Assembly (NCBI RefSeq): GCF_001676025.1
Contig: NZ_LZFW01000008.1
Location: 1 to 64,000 of the forward strand
Direction of reading: 5' to 3'
From: Vibrio sp. UCD-FRSSP16_30
GTDB lineage: Bacteria > Pseudomonadota > Gammaproteobacteria > Enterobacterales > Vibrionaceae
Length of the DNA: 64,000 nt
Shown piece by piece: positions 28,148-38,301 of this stretch. Under the pieces are notes generated by a model that worked only from the letters and a program-made list of their open reading frames with translations, had not been told where the DNA came from and ran no database searches. Every line of letters begins with the position of its first letter. The stretch's first letter is position 1. The position numbers and the translations under genes were made by a program.

Positions 28148-28163
28148 TATGATAAGTATCACA
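28148..28163. promoter_or_regulatory. CRP-like site
   Basis: TATGATAAGTATCACA matches the TGTGA-N6-TCACA consensus at 9 of 10 key positions, with AT-rich flanks. It lies about 515 bases upstream of the porin start and 910 upstream of the gene at 29074, so its target is unclear. Confidence 0.5.
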
Positions 28164-28534
28164 TAATCATATAGAAACCATGTTGCTTGAATAATCACAA
28201 TACTGACTTTTTATTCCATGAATGGCCATTTCATTGCAATTTGTGTTAATAAACAGTCTAAGTCGGGCATGTATACCAAAACCAAAGCTATTGATGCAGA
28301 TTAAACCCTTAAATTCGGGGATGGACTGTGGTGATAAGAACTAATGACTATAACGAATTGTATACAAATCTTAGGGTTTTCAGCGGATGAAGGGTATGCA
28401 ATCAGGAATTAATGGTGAGATTATGCACTACTCGCTATATTGCAGCTTTTGACTATCACGCTAGCTATTCGGTTCTCTCTTTAAATTCAGTGAGAGTTGT
28501 GCATTTTTATAAATTGATTCACCGCTTATATGAC

Positions 28535-28561
28535 TTTAAAGGCGATTTTAAAGCCTTTAAA
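28535..28561. repeat. Inverted repeat, 9-bp arms
   Basis: TTTAAAGGC and GCCTTTAAA separated by 9 bases. There is no T run on either side, so it is not a standard terminator. It may be an operator or part of an RNA structure. Confidence 0.5.
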
Positions 28562-29073
28562 TCGAAATTATTGAAAGGTTTAAGAGGTGACTGATTTCAT
28601 TTATCAAGAGCAATGCAGCCACAGTTGACGTGATCGACTTCACTGTTTTACTTTTCTCAATATAAAGGCAACTAAATTCATATCAATCTCATATGAAGCG
28701 CATCTCATTAATGTTGCATATTGCATCTTTATCTGTGATCAAGCGCTTGTTTCTATTTTGTTGGTGAGTTCTAAAGCTATTTTATATAACGAGTAAGCTT
28801 TTGTTTTATCAGAGTTAATTATCTTTTTGATTTTTTATGAGTGCGCTTGCTGTGATGCATGTTGTATTGTGGCGGAGTGTGTTTGTTTTTAAAGATAAAC
28901 CTGCACAGGATATACCCAGTCATAAGAATCTAGTGTCATGTGAAATCTAAAGTAATTAGTCATATGGCATAGACAAGTCAACGGATTTTGACTCTTAGGC
29001 AGTCAAACGAGCATAACAAGCTTATTGCTTGATGATTCTAATAATTTCAGTTGGTTAAAACACAGGTATATTC

Positions 29074-29766
29074 ATGAAAAAAATTATAGGCTTAAGTGCA
29101 TTAGCATTAGTTGTTTCATCTCCAGTTTTTGCATCGTCTTATGTGACGGGTAATATTCAGTTCCATGATGATGGTCGTATCCATGGTTCAGAAACCACAT
29201 CCACATTAGAAGCCGGTCATACTTTTGATAACAGTCTTGGCGGACTGACGCTGTACACTGAGTTTGATGGTATTCAGCTAGGCGAAATTGTTGATGACAA
29301 CGGTGGGGCAGGTAGACAAGGTACTTATGTGACTGTTGGTGGTGAACAATCATTTAATTTGACCGATCGCTTGTGGGTTGCGGCAGGTTATCAGCACCTA
29401 ATTCAAGAAGGTGACTCAATTCAATATCGCCCATTGATTAAAATTGGTTATAACTTTGATAATGGTCTTTCAATTAGTAACCGTACCCGTGCGCATATTG
29501 ATGCAACCGACAACGATGCTGATACTGATTACCGTATGGATAACTACATTGGCTATACGTTCTCAAACACAGAACTGAAGTTAAGCTACAACAACGTTTA
29601 TATGATTGATGCTGAAACCATGGATCACGAGGTTCGTGCTACTTGGACTCGTAGTGGTGTTCAGCCTTACTTTGAGTTCCGTAGTCAAGCTCATGGTGCA
29701 GACAATGCTGCAGGTAATAGCCTAGTGAACAATGCGTTTGTGTTTGGTGCATCATACGGCTTCTAA
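29074..29766 (+). CDS. Small outer-membrane beta-barrel, KdgM/OmpG-like porin candidate
   Basis: A 230-residue protein. Signal peptide about 1-20 (SSPVFA), then YVTGNIQFHDDGR, SLGGLTLYTEFDGI and repeated beta strands with acidic loops, ending FVFGASYGF. Size, strand pattern and the terminal Phe fit the monomeric 12-strand KdgM-type porins, which carry acidic oligosaccharides in other bacteria. The substrate here is not known. The gene stands alone, with a terminator after it. Confidence 0.72.
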   Translation: MKKIIGLSALALVVSSPVFASSYVTGNIQFHDDGRIHGSETTSTLEAGHTFDNSLGGLTLYTEFDGIQLGEIVDDNGGAGRQGTYVTVGGEQSFNLTDRLWVAAGYQHLIQEGDSIQYRPLIKIGYNFDNGLSISNRTRAHIDATDNDADTDYRMDNYIGYTFSNTELKLSYNNVYMIDAETMDHEVRATWTRSGVQPYFEFRSQAHGADNAAGNSLVNNAFVFGASYGF

Positions 29767-29837
29767 CATCTATTCCTTAATCGGACACTATTTTTATTGT
29801 CCTCTATACACCTAGTCTGTTTGTTAGTGTGTTATTT

Positions 29838-29866
29838 GCCGAGCTGAATATTTAGCTCGGCCTTTT
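29838..29866 (+). terminator. Terminator after the KdgM-like gene
   Basis: GCCGAGCT (29838-29845) pairs with AGCTCGGC (29854-29861), followed by TTTTT. It stands between convergent genes. Confidence 0.88.
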
Positions 29867-29881
29867 TACTACGATAGGCGT

Positions 29882-30706
29882 TTAAAACTCTGCGGTTATC
29901 TCATAGGAGGTAAATTTACGCATGTTAATCACACCCGTATCGAAGTATAAATATTGTCCCTTGATACCAAGCAATATTCCACCAACCTCTGCGGTCTTAT
30001 CAAAATTTAATGAGCTGATCTTGCTTGGATATTCAGTCACTGGAAAATCGATCTCCACGACATCTTCATCCAATCGTTGTATCGCATCTTGACCAAACTG
30101 CAGTTGCAACTGTGACAGCTTTTCTTCTATTTGTGGAATCAAATCCTCAGCGCGCTGTTTTAAGTCAATATGTTCAGCTTTACCTTTGAGCATATTTCGC
30201 CAATTTGTTTTATCAGAAATAAACTCTTTTAGCGCAGTTTCAACTAATCCTGATTGTAAACGAGAGCTTACCTTAAAAATAGGAAGGGCTTGGTTGGCTC
30301 CTTGATCGATCCAGCGTGTAGGAATTTGTGTATGACGTGTAATGCCGACTTTTATTGCGGTGGTGTTTGCTAAGTAAACATAATGCGGAACAAAGCAATT
30401 ATCCTCACCCCATTGCGGCTCTCGGCAAGTCCCCTTATCAAAATGACAGGTCTCAGGCTTCATGATGCACATATCGCATTTCGCAAGCTTAGTCATGCAT
30501 GGGTAGCAAAAACCTTGGGAATAACTTTTTTTCGTTTTTCTTCCACATTCTTGGCAGTGAATACGCCCAGAGTGTGTCAATTTTAGAGGTTTACCGATAA
30601 GTGCCATCAAATCCAGTGACTGATCATCGAGAGGTAATTGGTAACTGACTTGACCATCAGTTAATACCGAAGTCATTTTACGAATATGACCAGTTATTTG
30701 AGTCAT
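29882..30706 (-). CDS. DUF2797 family protein with zinc-finger-like cysteines
   Basis: A 274-residue soluble protein. A cysteine-rich N-terminal half has C51, C54, C67, C70, C77, C80, C87, C94 and C104, arranged as CxxC pairs that should bind one or two metal ions. It is followed by HYVYLANTTAIKVGITR (108-124) and R131, which resembles the core of GIY-YIG nucleases (aromatic pair, then K-V-G-x-T/S-R). No function has been established for the family as far as I know. Good start context at 30706. It converges on the KdgM-like gene. Confidence 0.82.
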   Translation of the reverse strand: MTQITGHIRKMTSVLTDGQVSYQLPLDDQSLDLMALIGKPLKLTHSGRIHCQECGRKTKKSYSQGFCYPCMTKLAKCDMCIMKPETCHFDKGTCREPQWGEDNCFVPHYVYLANTTAIKVGITRHTQIPTRWIDQGANQALPIFKVSSRLQSGLVETALKEFISDKTNWRNMLKGKAEHIDLKQRAEDLIPQIEEKLSQLQLQFGQDAIQRLDEDVVEIDFPVTEYPSKISSLNFDKTAEVGGILLGIKGQYLYFDTGVINMRKFTSYEITAEF

Positions 30707-30891
30707 GTTTAGATCCTTTAATTCTTAGCCATTGTAGCAATCTTAGTATTATACCGAGTAAATATAGACATTAGTTGCAAAGTTTTATGATATTACCTGA
30801 ACTGGCTAGTTATTGATTTTGTTATTAAATGTCCTTTGGTAAACACAGTAAGTGTGATCCGTGTTACGTTTATTGCCTTGAATGCCATCAG

Positions 30892-30907
30892 TGTCATATT
30901 AATGACA
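30892..30907. promoter_or_regulatory. Short inverted repeat upstream of a small ORF
   Basis: TGTCAT-ATTA-ATGACA, 6-bp arms, about 75 bases before the start of the 34-residue ORF. It is a possible operator for an unknown regulator. Confidence 0.35.
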
Positions 30908-30978
30908 TATTTCGATTGTAACGGCGTGAGATGTAACGCATATTGGTTGCAGATGTTAAATAAATTAAAGGAATGCAA

Positions 30979-31083
30979 ATGAATCACCCAACTATGATTG
31001 AACACTCTGAATTTGGTCTTATCGGCCGTATCGCTTTATTCTCTCTTACTGCTCTTGTTGGTACTGTTAGCTTTATACTGTAA
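30979..31083 (+). CDS. Predicted 34-residue single-span membrane protein
   Basis: ATG at 30979 follows AAAGGA with a 7-base spacing, and the frame ends in TAA at 31081. The product has a short polar N-terminus (MNHPTMIEHSEFGLIGR) and one hydrophobic segment (IALFSLTALVGTVSFIL) reaching the C-terminus. The strong ribosome-binding site, the clean topology (N-in predicted by the single Arg) and a hairpin CACGTC/GACGTG straight after the stop codon support a real small protein. No homologue is recognised. Confidence 0.6.
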   Translation: MNHPTMIEHSEFGLIGRIALFSLTALVGTVSFIL

Positions 31084-31297
31084 TCACGTCACTTTAGACG
31101 TGGATTCGCTATAAAAGAATCAGATTCAACCTGCAATTATTCTGTAATTGTAAATCATCTACGACTTTTAGTTTGTGCAAATCTTACTGTCTTTACTTAG
31201 ATCCAGTTCCTGACCGTTGTACATTTATACTTCGGTGCTAAAATAGCGGCAAATTATGCGCTTATCCAAGCAACTGGACTGTTATAAGGTAAATTCA

Positions 31298-32725
31298 ATG
31301 ACGGTAAAAACTCGTTTTGCCCCAAGCCCAACCGGCTATCTACACGTAGGTGGTGCACGTACTGCACTTTACTCTTGGCTTTATGCTAAAAACCAAGGCG
31401 GTGAATTTGTACTGCGTATCGAAGATACTGACCTAGAACGTAACTCTCAAGAAGCAGTCGATGCCATTCTTGAAGGTATGAAGTGGATGGGTTTGGATTG
31501 GGACGAAGGTCCTTACTACCAGTCTAAGCGCTTTGATCGTTACAATGAATGTATTGATCTACTTCTTGCCGAAGATAAAGCTTATAAATGTTATGCATCT
31601 AAAGAGCTTCTAGAAGAGATTCGTGCAGAGCAAGAAGCTAACAAAGAAATGCCTCGTTATGATGCTGAACATCCTCAAATTGTAGCCGCAAACGCAGCCG
31701 CAAAAGACGGTGATGACTTTGTTGTTCGCTTCCGTAATCCTAAGCAGGGCAGTGTTATTTTTGATGACCAAATTCGTGGTCATATCGAAATTAGCAACAC
31801 GCAGCTTGATGATCTGATCATTCGCCGTACTGATGGCGCACCAACCTATAACTTTGTTGTTGTGGTTGATGATTGGGATATGGGAATTACGCATGTTGTG
31901 CGTGGTGAAGATCATATCAACAATACTCCTCGTCAAATCAATATTTATGAAGCACTAGGTGCACCTGTACCAACTTTTGCACACTGTGCAATGATCTTGG
32001 GTGACGATGGCGCTAAATTATCTAAACGTCATGGCGCAGTATCGGTTATGCAATACCGTGACGAAGGTTACTTGCCGAATGCACTTAACAACTACCTAGT
32101 TCGTTTAGGCTGGTCTCATGGTGACCAAGAGATCTTCTCCGAACAAGAAATGATCGAATTCTTTAGCCTAAATGCAGTTTCAAAATCAGCTTCTGCGTTT
32201 AATACAGACAAACTATTATGGCTTAACAACCATTACATTAAATCTTCAGAGCCAGAATACGTTGCTAAATATCTACAATGGCATTTAGATCAACAAAACC
32301 TGAATACTGATAATGGCCCAGCGCTTACCGAAGTTATTACTCTTGTAGGCGAGCGTTGTCATACGCTGATTGAGCTTGCACAGCAAATTCGTTACTTCTA
32401 TGAAGACTTTAGTGAGTTTGAAGCGGGCGCTGCTAAGAAACATCTTCGCGGTGTGGCAAGAGGACCACTTGAACTGGCTCTAGCAAAAGCTGAGGCATTA
32501 ACTGACTGGACTACTGAGTCTATTAAAGATGACATCATTAAAGCGGTCTGCGATGAGCTAGAAATTGGCATGGGTAAAATTGGTATGCCACTTCGCGTTG
32601 CCGTTACTGGCGGTGGTCAATCACCTTCGGTAGATGCAGTGATGGAACTCATTGGTAAAGAGCGTGTTGTCGCTCGTATTAAACTGGCTCTTGCCTTTAT
32701 TACTGAGCGTGAGGCTAATGCTTAA
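31298..32725 (+). CDS. gltX: Glutamate--tRNA ligase
   Basis: Charges tRNA-Glu with glutamate. The frame opens at 31256, but AAGGT before the ATG at 31298 and the conserved [19 protein letters not shown] fix the start, giving 475 residues. The HIGH-type motif is at P9-G18, and KLSKRHG (the KMSKS equivalent) is at 240-246. Class I synthetase, discriminating length typical of gammaproteobacteria. It is monocistronic with its own terminator. Its product also supplies Glu-tRNA to HemA encoded elsewhere in this window. Confidence 0.97.
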   Translation: MTVKTRFAPSPTGYLHVGGARTALYSWLYAKNQGGEFVLRIEDTDLERNSQEAVDAILEGMKWMGLDWDEGPYYQSKRFDRYNECIDLLLAEDKAYKCYASKELLEEIRAEQEANKEMPRYDAEHPQIVAANAAAKDGDDFVVRFRNPKQGSVIFDDQIRGHIEISNTQLDDLIIRRTDGAPTYNFVVVVDDWDMGITHVVRGEDHINNTPRQINIYEALGAPVPTFAHCAMILGDDGAKLSKRHGAVSVMQYRDEGYLPNALNNYLVRLGWSHGDQEIFSEQEMIEFFSLNAVSKSASAFNTDKLLWLNNHYIKSSEPEYVAKYLQWHLDQQNLNTDNGPALTEVITLVGERCHTLIELAQQIRYFYEDFSEFEAGAAKKHLRGVARGPLELALAKAEALTDWTTESIKDDIIKAVCDELEIGMGKIGMPLRVAVTGGGQSPSVDAVMELIGKERVVARIKLALAFITEREANA

Positions 32726-32761
32726 TTAGCATTACTACTTTATTGACCAGTTAAATCACTC

Positions 32762-32797
32762 AAACCGCTAACTTTCAGTAAGTTAGCGGTTTTTTTG
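32762..32797 (+). terminator. Terminator after gltX
   Basis: AAACCGCTAACT/AGTTAGCGGTTT, a 12-bp stem with a 7-base loop, followed by T runs. Confidence 0.93.
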
Positions 32798-32838
32798 TAT
32801 TATAGTTACCTAGTGGCATATTCTGTTAGGTACTATTT

Positions 32839-35800
32839 TTGAAATTCTCCCCAAGTATACATTTTAATAGCTTTGCTATTTATCTTTTGTCGTTTGTTTC
32901 GCTGTTGTGTTCATCAATGAGTTTTGCTGATATTCAGTTTTCTGAAGATGAGCGTAGTTGGCTTAGAAAAGGGCAACAAATCAAAGTTGCGGTGTTTGAT
33001 AATCATTACCCTTATATCTATTTAAATGATAGGGGAGAGTATGCAGGGATTGTTAATGATTACTTGCAATACATTGAAAAGAACACTGATATAGACTTTG
33101 TTGAAGTCCCAGTTTCGAACCTCGATGATGCGTATCGCGATACAGAAAATGGCATTATTGATCTGTATCCCATGACGTTTGATTTTAAAGATTCAAAGCT
33201 AGATTTAGCTTATACCACCGCTTATCTTCCTTACCATTATTTTGTATTTACTAATATCAGCGCCAATATTGACCCCAATCCTAATAGCATTGATGCGCAA
33301 ACACTTGAGTTGGCCGTGATTAAAGGTAGTGCTGTTGAGCGCTATCTAGATGCGCATACGTTCTCTTTTACTCGAAAATACTTTGTTGATGATAGGAGTG
33401 CGTTAAAGGCGCTTGATGAAGGGAAAGTCGATGCCTATATTGGTGAGAAAGTGTCTTCCGAAAGCTTAATTCAAGGGTTGAACCTCAATAGAATCAAACC
33501 ACTGCGCTCAACAAAAGAGTTGTACGGAATGAGGCTACAGATGGCGGTTCATCCTGAGGCAACGCAATTACTTTCCATTATTAATAAATCGTTAATGGGT
33601 ATGCCCTACGATATTCAAAATGGCATCATGGCACACTGGTTTGATCATCAGCCGTTTAAAAATAAGCTTAATGGCTACCTCTATTTCAACCGAACGCCTT
33701 ACACATTTATTGCTGATTCTGCGATTGGTTTAGAGTTTTCAATATTGCAGGATTTATTCGAATCTATGGGATATGAAAGCGGTAACCTTGCTCCGGCAGA
33801 TAAAAGCTTTGATTATTCGCAAAAGCTTTTATCTGACAACATGGATTATGTGGCAACGCAATTTCTTTCTGAACAAGATATTAAAAATGACAATGGTGGG
33901 CTTGATAAGAATGGTCTTTATTACTCTGAGCCTTACCTTACTCAAGAGTATCGTTTAATTTCTCGTCTTGATGACAAGATTTCTTTTGAGTCTGTGGTTG
34001 ATAAACAAATAGGTATGGTTGCAGCGGTAAATAACATTGTCGCATCTCAGGCTATAAAAATGCTTGAAACGAGATTTGGACAAAATGTTGATGAACGTTA
34101 TTCCGATCTAAGTAGTGCGCTTAATGAACTGCAAAATAAAGAAATCGATTACCTACTAGTAGACTCAAGAGAGTTTGCGGTTCATTTAGCTCGCAGCTCT
34201 TCAGATTTGCGCGTAAATATCACTCATGATCAAAACACTCGCTTTCGTATACCGCTAAGAGTTGCTTTTAGAGATCCTATATTACGAGATAAGTTCAATG
34301 CCGAACTGGTTGGGTTTATGCGCAGTTCTAAATATCGCCGATTAGAGAAACTGTACGAAAATGCAAATTTTCAAGCTAAAGCTCAAAGTAGTGCATTGCT
34401 CGCTGATATTGTCAGCTATTTGATACAAGTAAATAGGCTAGAGCTTATTGATCGAGTGCTAGAAGCGTTCAGTTTTTCAGATGGTTTTAACGCCATAGCG
34501 CTGCAAGTTGGTGATAACCCTAATCACATTCTAAAATACACGAATAAAAATGGTCAGTTATTAAAGGTTGATGAATTTAGCCGTCAAGGGTTGGTTTATC
34601 TTATCAAACCTCTATTACGAGGTGATGGTATTGAGCAAGTCGCTATCGGTGAATTAACCATCTACTCCGAGCTTGATAGCAGTGCTTCCTTTAATCAGAA
34701 TTACATTCCACCACTTAGTATTTTTGAGGGGGCGAGTTCCACCGATTATGACAATATTCGCAAAATATATGAACGAGCTAATCTGCATGTTTTTTCGTTA
34801 AATCTTACCGCCGCAGAGCTTGAGTGGATCAAGCATAATCCCGTGATTCCAGTAGGTATTGATCCTGGTGCATTACCCTATGAGGGGGTTCAAAACGGAG
34901 AATATCGAGGTATTGTCGCAGATATCTTACAGGAGATGAGTGAAAAGGTAGGGGTAACTTTTGAACCTATTATGGTCAACTCCTGGCGAGAAACCGTAGA
35001 TAAAATCGAAGCAAATGAAATCCCTATGGTTTCAGCTGCGATGGAAAATAAAAGCATGTCTTATGACTATGTGACCTCACTACCTCTATTTACGGATCAA
35101 CTTGCTGTCGCAGGGCATACAGGGGTTGAATATAGCCATGGTTTGGAAAGCTTTAATGGTCGACGAGTGGGTATTCATCATGGTGCATCCAATACACCAG
35201 CGCTTATGGATAACTACCCGGAAATTGATTGGGTCATGGTGGATAGTTCAGCCATAGGCTTAGAGATGCTGTCTAAAGAGCAGCTTGATGGTTATGTTGA
35301 TACCAGTTATGTCATCAATTTTATTTTTAACGAACATTCTTATCGAAACCTATCTATAGTCGATCGCCTAAATTACACCGTGACCCCTACCTTCCATACC
35401 TTAAAAAGTAGACCAATATTAGGCTCGATAGTGACCAAGGCCGTTCGCTCAATCAGTGCGAGTCAAAAACAGCAGATAATCAATAATTGGGCATCCAGCC
35501 GCGTGATAGAAAAAGTGGACTATCGCATGATCTTGATTGTATCGAGTGTTCTATTGCTGGTTTTATCTGTTTTTTATATTTCCAATCGAAGACTCAAAAA
35601 ACAAGTTGCGGCAACCAAAGCGGCGCAGCAAGAAGCATTAGCCAGTCGGAATAGGCTGTTTGATATTCTCAACACATCGAGTATTGCGGTCATAATTGTA
35701 CAAAATGAGCGTATTGCTTACTCAAATAATCGAGCGCTAGAGCAGTTTAAATTAACCAGTGAAGAGTCATATGGTTACTTCATATCTCGGATTTATGTTG

Positions 35801-38289
35801 ATTCGATTGATAGAGAGGATGTGTATCAAGAGCTTGATTTGAAAGGTAAACTTATTGATCGAGAGATGGTGTTTCAACGTGAGGATAGCACTCAATTTAC
35901 GGCGCTATGTAGCTTCTATTTGATTGATTATCATGATGAGCCAGCGGTTCTTTTTTGGAGCTATGATATTTCAGAAATTAAGAAGCTAAACCAAGAGCTC
36001 GCTGATGCCACTATGGTTGCTAACATAGCCAATCAAACTAAAAGTAATTTCTTGGCTAATATGAGCCATGAAATACGTACACCAATGAATGCAATTATCG
36101 GCATGTCATATCTCGCTTTAGAAGGGGAGTTGAATCGAAAAGCACGAAACTATATCGGAAAAGTGCATCAATCAGCGCAATCTTTATTGCTTATCATCAA
36201 TGACATTTTAGACATATCTAAGATTGAATCTGGGAAGTTAGAAATAGAGCAAAGGTCTTTTTCATTAAAGGATATGTTGAGAGACATTGCTAATGTATTA
36301 AGTTTTAGAATTGCAGAAAAGAATGTTGATTTCATTTTTAATATTGATAGTTCAATCCCAAGAATGGTTATCGGTGATGAGTTAAGACTCTCTCAGGTGC
36401 TGATTAACTTAGGCAACAATGCCACCAAATTTACTGAAGAAGGTGAGATTCTTATTTGTCTTGAAGCGAGTCCAATCCAAGCAGATAAGAATGTCTATCG
36501 CTATCATTTTATGGTTCAGGACACGGGAATTGGTATTGCTCAAAACAAAGTCGATACTTTGTTTGAATCTTTTCAGCAAGCCGATGTATCGACAACTCGT
36601 GAGTATGGCGGTACAGGGTTAGGCTTGAGTATCAGCAAGCAAATTATCGAATTAATGGGCGGTAAAATCTGGGTGGAAAGCCAGCTTGGCATCGGCAGTA
36701 GTTTTCATTTTGAAGTGGAGCTAGAAATTGCCGATAGCAATCACGGTTTACTAGACGATGCTCGGTTAATTACAGAGAAAATTAAACACCAATCTCTGTT
36801 TATTGTTGAGCCAACAGAAAAAGGCGTCCAAGCATTAAATAGTGCATTGGCTGCGGTTGAGATAGAGGCACAAGTTACTCATACCTACATGCAACTGCTA
36901 GACCTACTGCGAAAGAGTAACGGGAGAGAGCATCTTATCTACATAGCAGATCCCGCTCTTGCCTGTGACTTAATCCAAATGCAGCAAGAACTCGCAACAT
37001 TAGCTGGTTTTGGTCGGATATTGCTAAGTAGTGCAAATGAAGATAGATGTACTTTAGCTCGTAAACAAGGCATAGAAATATTACCAAGACCTTGGTTGCC
37101 ATTTGAACTGTTGTCTCAATTAAGTGGTGTTAATGTTATTGATCACGACCTGCAAATTTCTCAGCAACGTGATGATAAGGCCTTGCTTGACGGCATGCGG
37201 GTATTATTGGTTGAAGATAATCAATTAAACCAAGAGCTAGTCCTTGGCTTACTTGAGTCGTATGGCCTAGATATTGATGTGGTTGAAAATGGATTATTAG
37301 CGGTAGAAAAAGCCAAACATCATCAATACGCCATTATTTTAATGGATATTCAGATGCCAGTGCTTGGGGGATATCAAGCAACGGAGCAAATTAGGCAGTT
37401 TGATAAAGTGACCCCCATAATTGCGATGACCGCCAACGCCATGGTCGGTGATAAGGAAAAAGCCACGGCTGCGGGAATGAATGGTTATATTGCAAAACCA
37501 ATCGAAGTAACTCGATTGATACAAGTATTGGTTAATGCGGCTAAACAAGAACACGATGAGACGGTTTCGTCCGCTTTGCCAATGCTAGATTCGGGTTTAG
37601 AGCCAACCTCGGATCCAGAACCAATCTCAGACCTATCTAACGCACCTATATTGAGTGTTGTTCAGGGCTTACAAACCTGTAATCAGAATTTATCTTTGTA
37701 CATTAAGCTAATGAAAACTTACCTCGTCAATGCTCCCCTGCGCATAGCCGATTTTGAGTCTGCATTAAACGATGCTAATTGGGAGGTTGCTCTGCGTGAA
37801 TTACATACCTTAAAAGGCACTTCTGCTAGCATCGGCGCTTTAGCTATCGCTCAGCTTTGCACAAACAACGAGCAACAATACTCTTTAACGCCAGAGCAGC
37901 TCTCTTCACAATTAGAGCCATTGCGTCATAGCTTAGACAACACCCTTGCTGAAATTAAAAGCTATTTAGAACAGGTTGAATTAAAGCAGAGCGAAGCACT
38001 AGCCAAATCCGCTAGCAATAAAAGCACAAGTGATGCTGATTTAGAGAGTGATAAGGGTGATTTATCTGAATGTAATTATGATGAATTGCATGAACAAATA
38101 AAATACCTAGGCATTTTGGTCGACAATTATGACTTGCAAGCACTAGAAAAAGTACAAGTTTTAAGGGAGCAACATAGCCAAGCCGAACTACTGCAATTAT
38201 TTGATAAATTAGAAAGTTCTCTATCAACTTATCAGTTTGATGTAGCGCGTAGTGCTATCGATGACTGGATTACTCGCAATACACAATAA
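32839..38289 (+). CDS. BvgS-like hybrid sensor histidine kinase with three solute-binding modules
   Basis: An 1816-residue unorthodox sensor. Signal peptide about 1-31 from a TTG start (32839). The periplasmic part has a bacterial solute-binding (SBP3) domain from about 43, a second more degenerate one from about 275, an unassigned stretch (about 515-640) and a third SBP3 domain from about 660. One transmembrane helix (about 898-917) is followed by a PAS-like domain (about 937-1060). Then come HisKA with H1077 in NMSHEIRTPMN, HATPase (NLGNNATKF, DTGIGI, GTGLGLSI, to about 1300), a receiver-like domain without clear acidic residues (about 1320-1428), a true receiver with D1503 in LMDIQMP, and an HPt domain with H1656 in LHTLKGTSAS. 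The relay H1077-D1503-H1656 probably ends on D65 of the HD-GYP protein 12 bases downstream. Likely signal: a small periplasmic metabolite. Confidence 0.9.
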   Translation: MKFSPSIHFNSFAIYLLSFVSLLCSSMSFADIQFSEDERSWLRKGQQIKVAVFDNHYPYIYLNDRGEYAGIVNDYLQYIEKNTDIDFVEVPVSNLDDAYRDTENGIIDLYPMTFDFKDSKLDLAYTTAYLPYHYFVFTNISANIDPNPNSIDAQTLELAVIKGSAVERYLDAHTFSFTRKYFVDDRSALKALDEGKVDAYIGEKVSSESLIQGLNLNRIKPLRSTKELYGMRLQMAVHPEATQLLSIINKSLMGMPYDIQNGIMAHWFDHQPFKNKLNGYLYFNRTPYTFIADSAIGLEFSILQDLFESMGYESGNLAPADKSFDYSQKLLSDNMDYVATQFLSEQDIKNDNGGLDKNGLYYSEPYLTQEYRLISRLDDKISFESVVDKQIGMVAAVNNIVASQAIKMLETRFGQNVDERYSDLSSALNELQNKEIDYLLVDSREFAVHLARSSSDLRVNITHDQNTRFRIPLRVAFRDPILRDKFNAELVGFMRSSKYRRLEKLYENANFQAKAQSSALLADIVSYLIQVNRLELIDRVLEAFSFSDGFNAIALQVGDNPNHILKYTNKNGQLLKVDEFSRQGLVYLIKPLLRGDGIEQVAIGELTIYSELDSSASFNQNYIPPLSIFEGASSTDYDNIRKIYERANLHVFSLNLTAAELEWIKHNPVIPVGIDPGALPYEGVQNGEYRGIVADILQEMSEKVGVTFEPIMVNSWRETVDKIEANEIPMVSAAMENKSMSYDYVTSLPLFTDQLAVAGHTGVEYSHGLESFNGRRVGIHHGASNTPALMDNYPEIDWVMVDSSAIGLEMLSKEQLDGYVDTSYVINFIFNEHSYRNLSIVDRLNYTVTPTFHTLKSRPILGSIVTKAVRSISASQKQQIINNWASSRVIEKVDYRMILIVSSVLLLVLSVFYISNRRLKKQVAATKAAQQEALASRNRLFDILNTSSIAVIIVQNERIAYSNNRALEQFKLTSEESYGYFISRIYVDSIDREDVYQELDLKGKLIDREMVFQREDSTQFTALCSFYLIDYHDEPAVLFWSYDISEIKKLNQELADATMVANIANQTKSNFLANMSHEIRTPMNAIIGMSYLALEGELNRKARNYIGKVHQSAQSLLLIINDILDISKIESGKLEIEQRSFSLKDMLRDIANVLSFRIAEKNVDFIFNIDSSIPRMVIGDELRLSQVLINLGNNATKFTEEGEILICLEASPIQADKNVYRYHFMVQDTGIGIAQNKVDTLFESFQQADVSTTREYGGTGLGLSISKQIIELMGGKIWVESQLGIGSSFHFEVELEIADSNHGLLDDARLITEKIKHQSLFIVEPTEKGVQALNSALAAVEIEAQVTHTYMQLLDLLRKSNGREHLIYIADPALACDLIQMQQELATLAGFGRILLSSANEDRCTLARKQGIEILPRPWLPFELLSQLSGVNVIDHDLQISQQRDDKALLDGMRVLLVEDNQLNQELVLGLLESYGLDIDVVENGLLAVEKAKHHQYAIILMDIQMPVLGGYQATEQIRQFDKVTPIIAMTANAMVGDKEKATAAGMNGYIAKPIEVTRLIQVLVNAAKQEHDETVSSALPMLDSGLEPTSDPEPISDLSNAPILSVVQGLQTCNQNLSLYIKLMKTYLVNAPLRIADFESALNDANWEVALRELHTLKGTSASIGALAIAQLCTNNEQQYSLTPEQLSSQLEPLRHSLDNTLAEIKSYLEQVELKQSEALAKSASNKSTSDADLESDKGDLSECNYDELHEQIKYLGILVDNYDLQALEKVQVLREQHSQAELLQLFDKLESSLSTYQFDVARSAIDDWITRNTQ

Positions 38290-38301
38290 ATAGGAATGTA
38301 A

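Larger units (their letters stand above)
27635..29073. other. 1.4-kb gene-free region between two outer-membrane protein genes
   Basis: Frames at 27664-27972 (102 codons) and 28412-28594 (60 codons) have no family features, poor ribosome-binding sites and residue composition typical of AT-rich non-coding DNA. The region must contain the promoters of the porin (minus) and of the small barrel gene (plus, 29074). It also holds a CRP-like site (28148-28163) and an inverted repeat (28535-28561). It is unusually long for this compact genome. Confidence 0.55.

Noticed and set aside
28412..28594. 60-codon frame in the gene-free interval
   Set aside because: No recognisable features and it contains the inverted repeat at 28535-28561.
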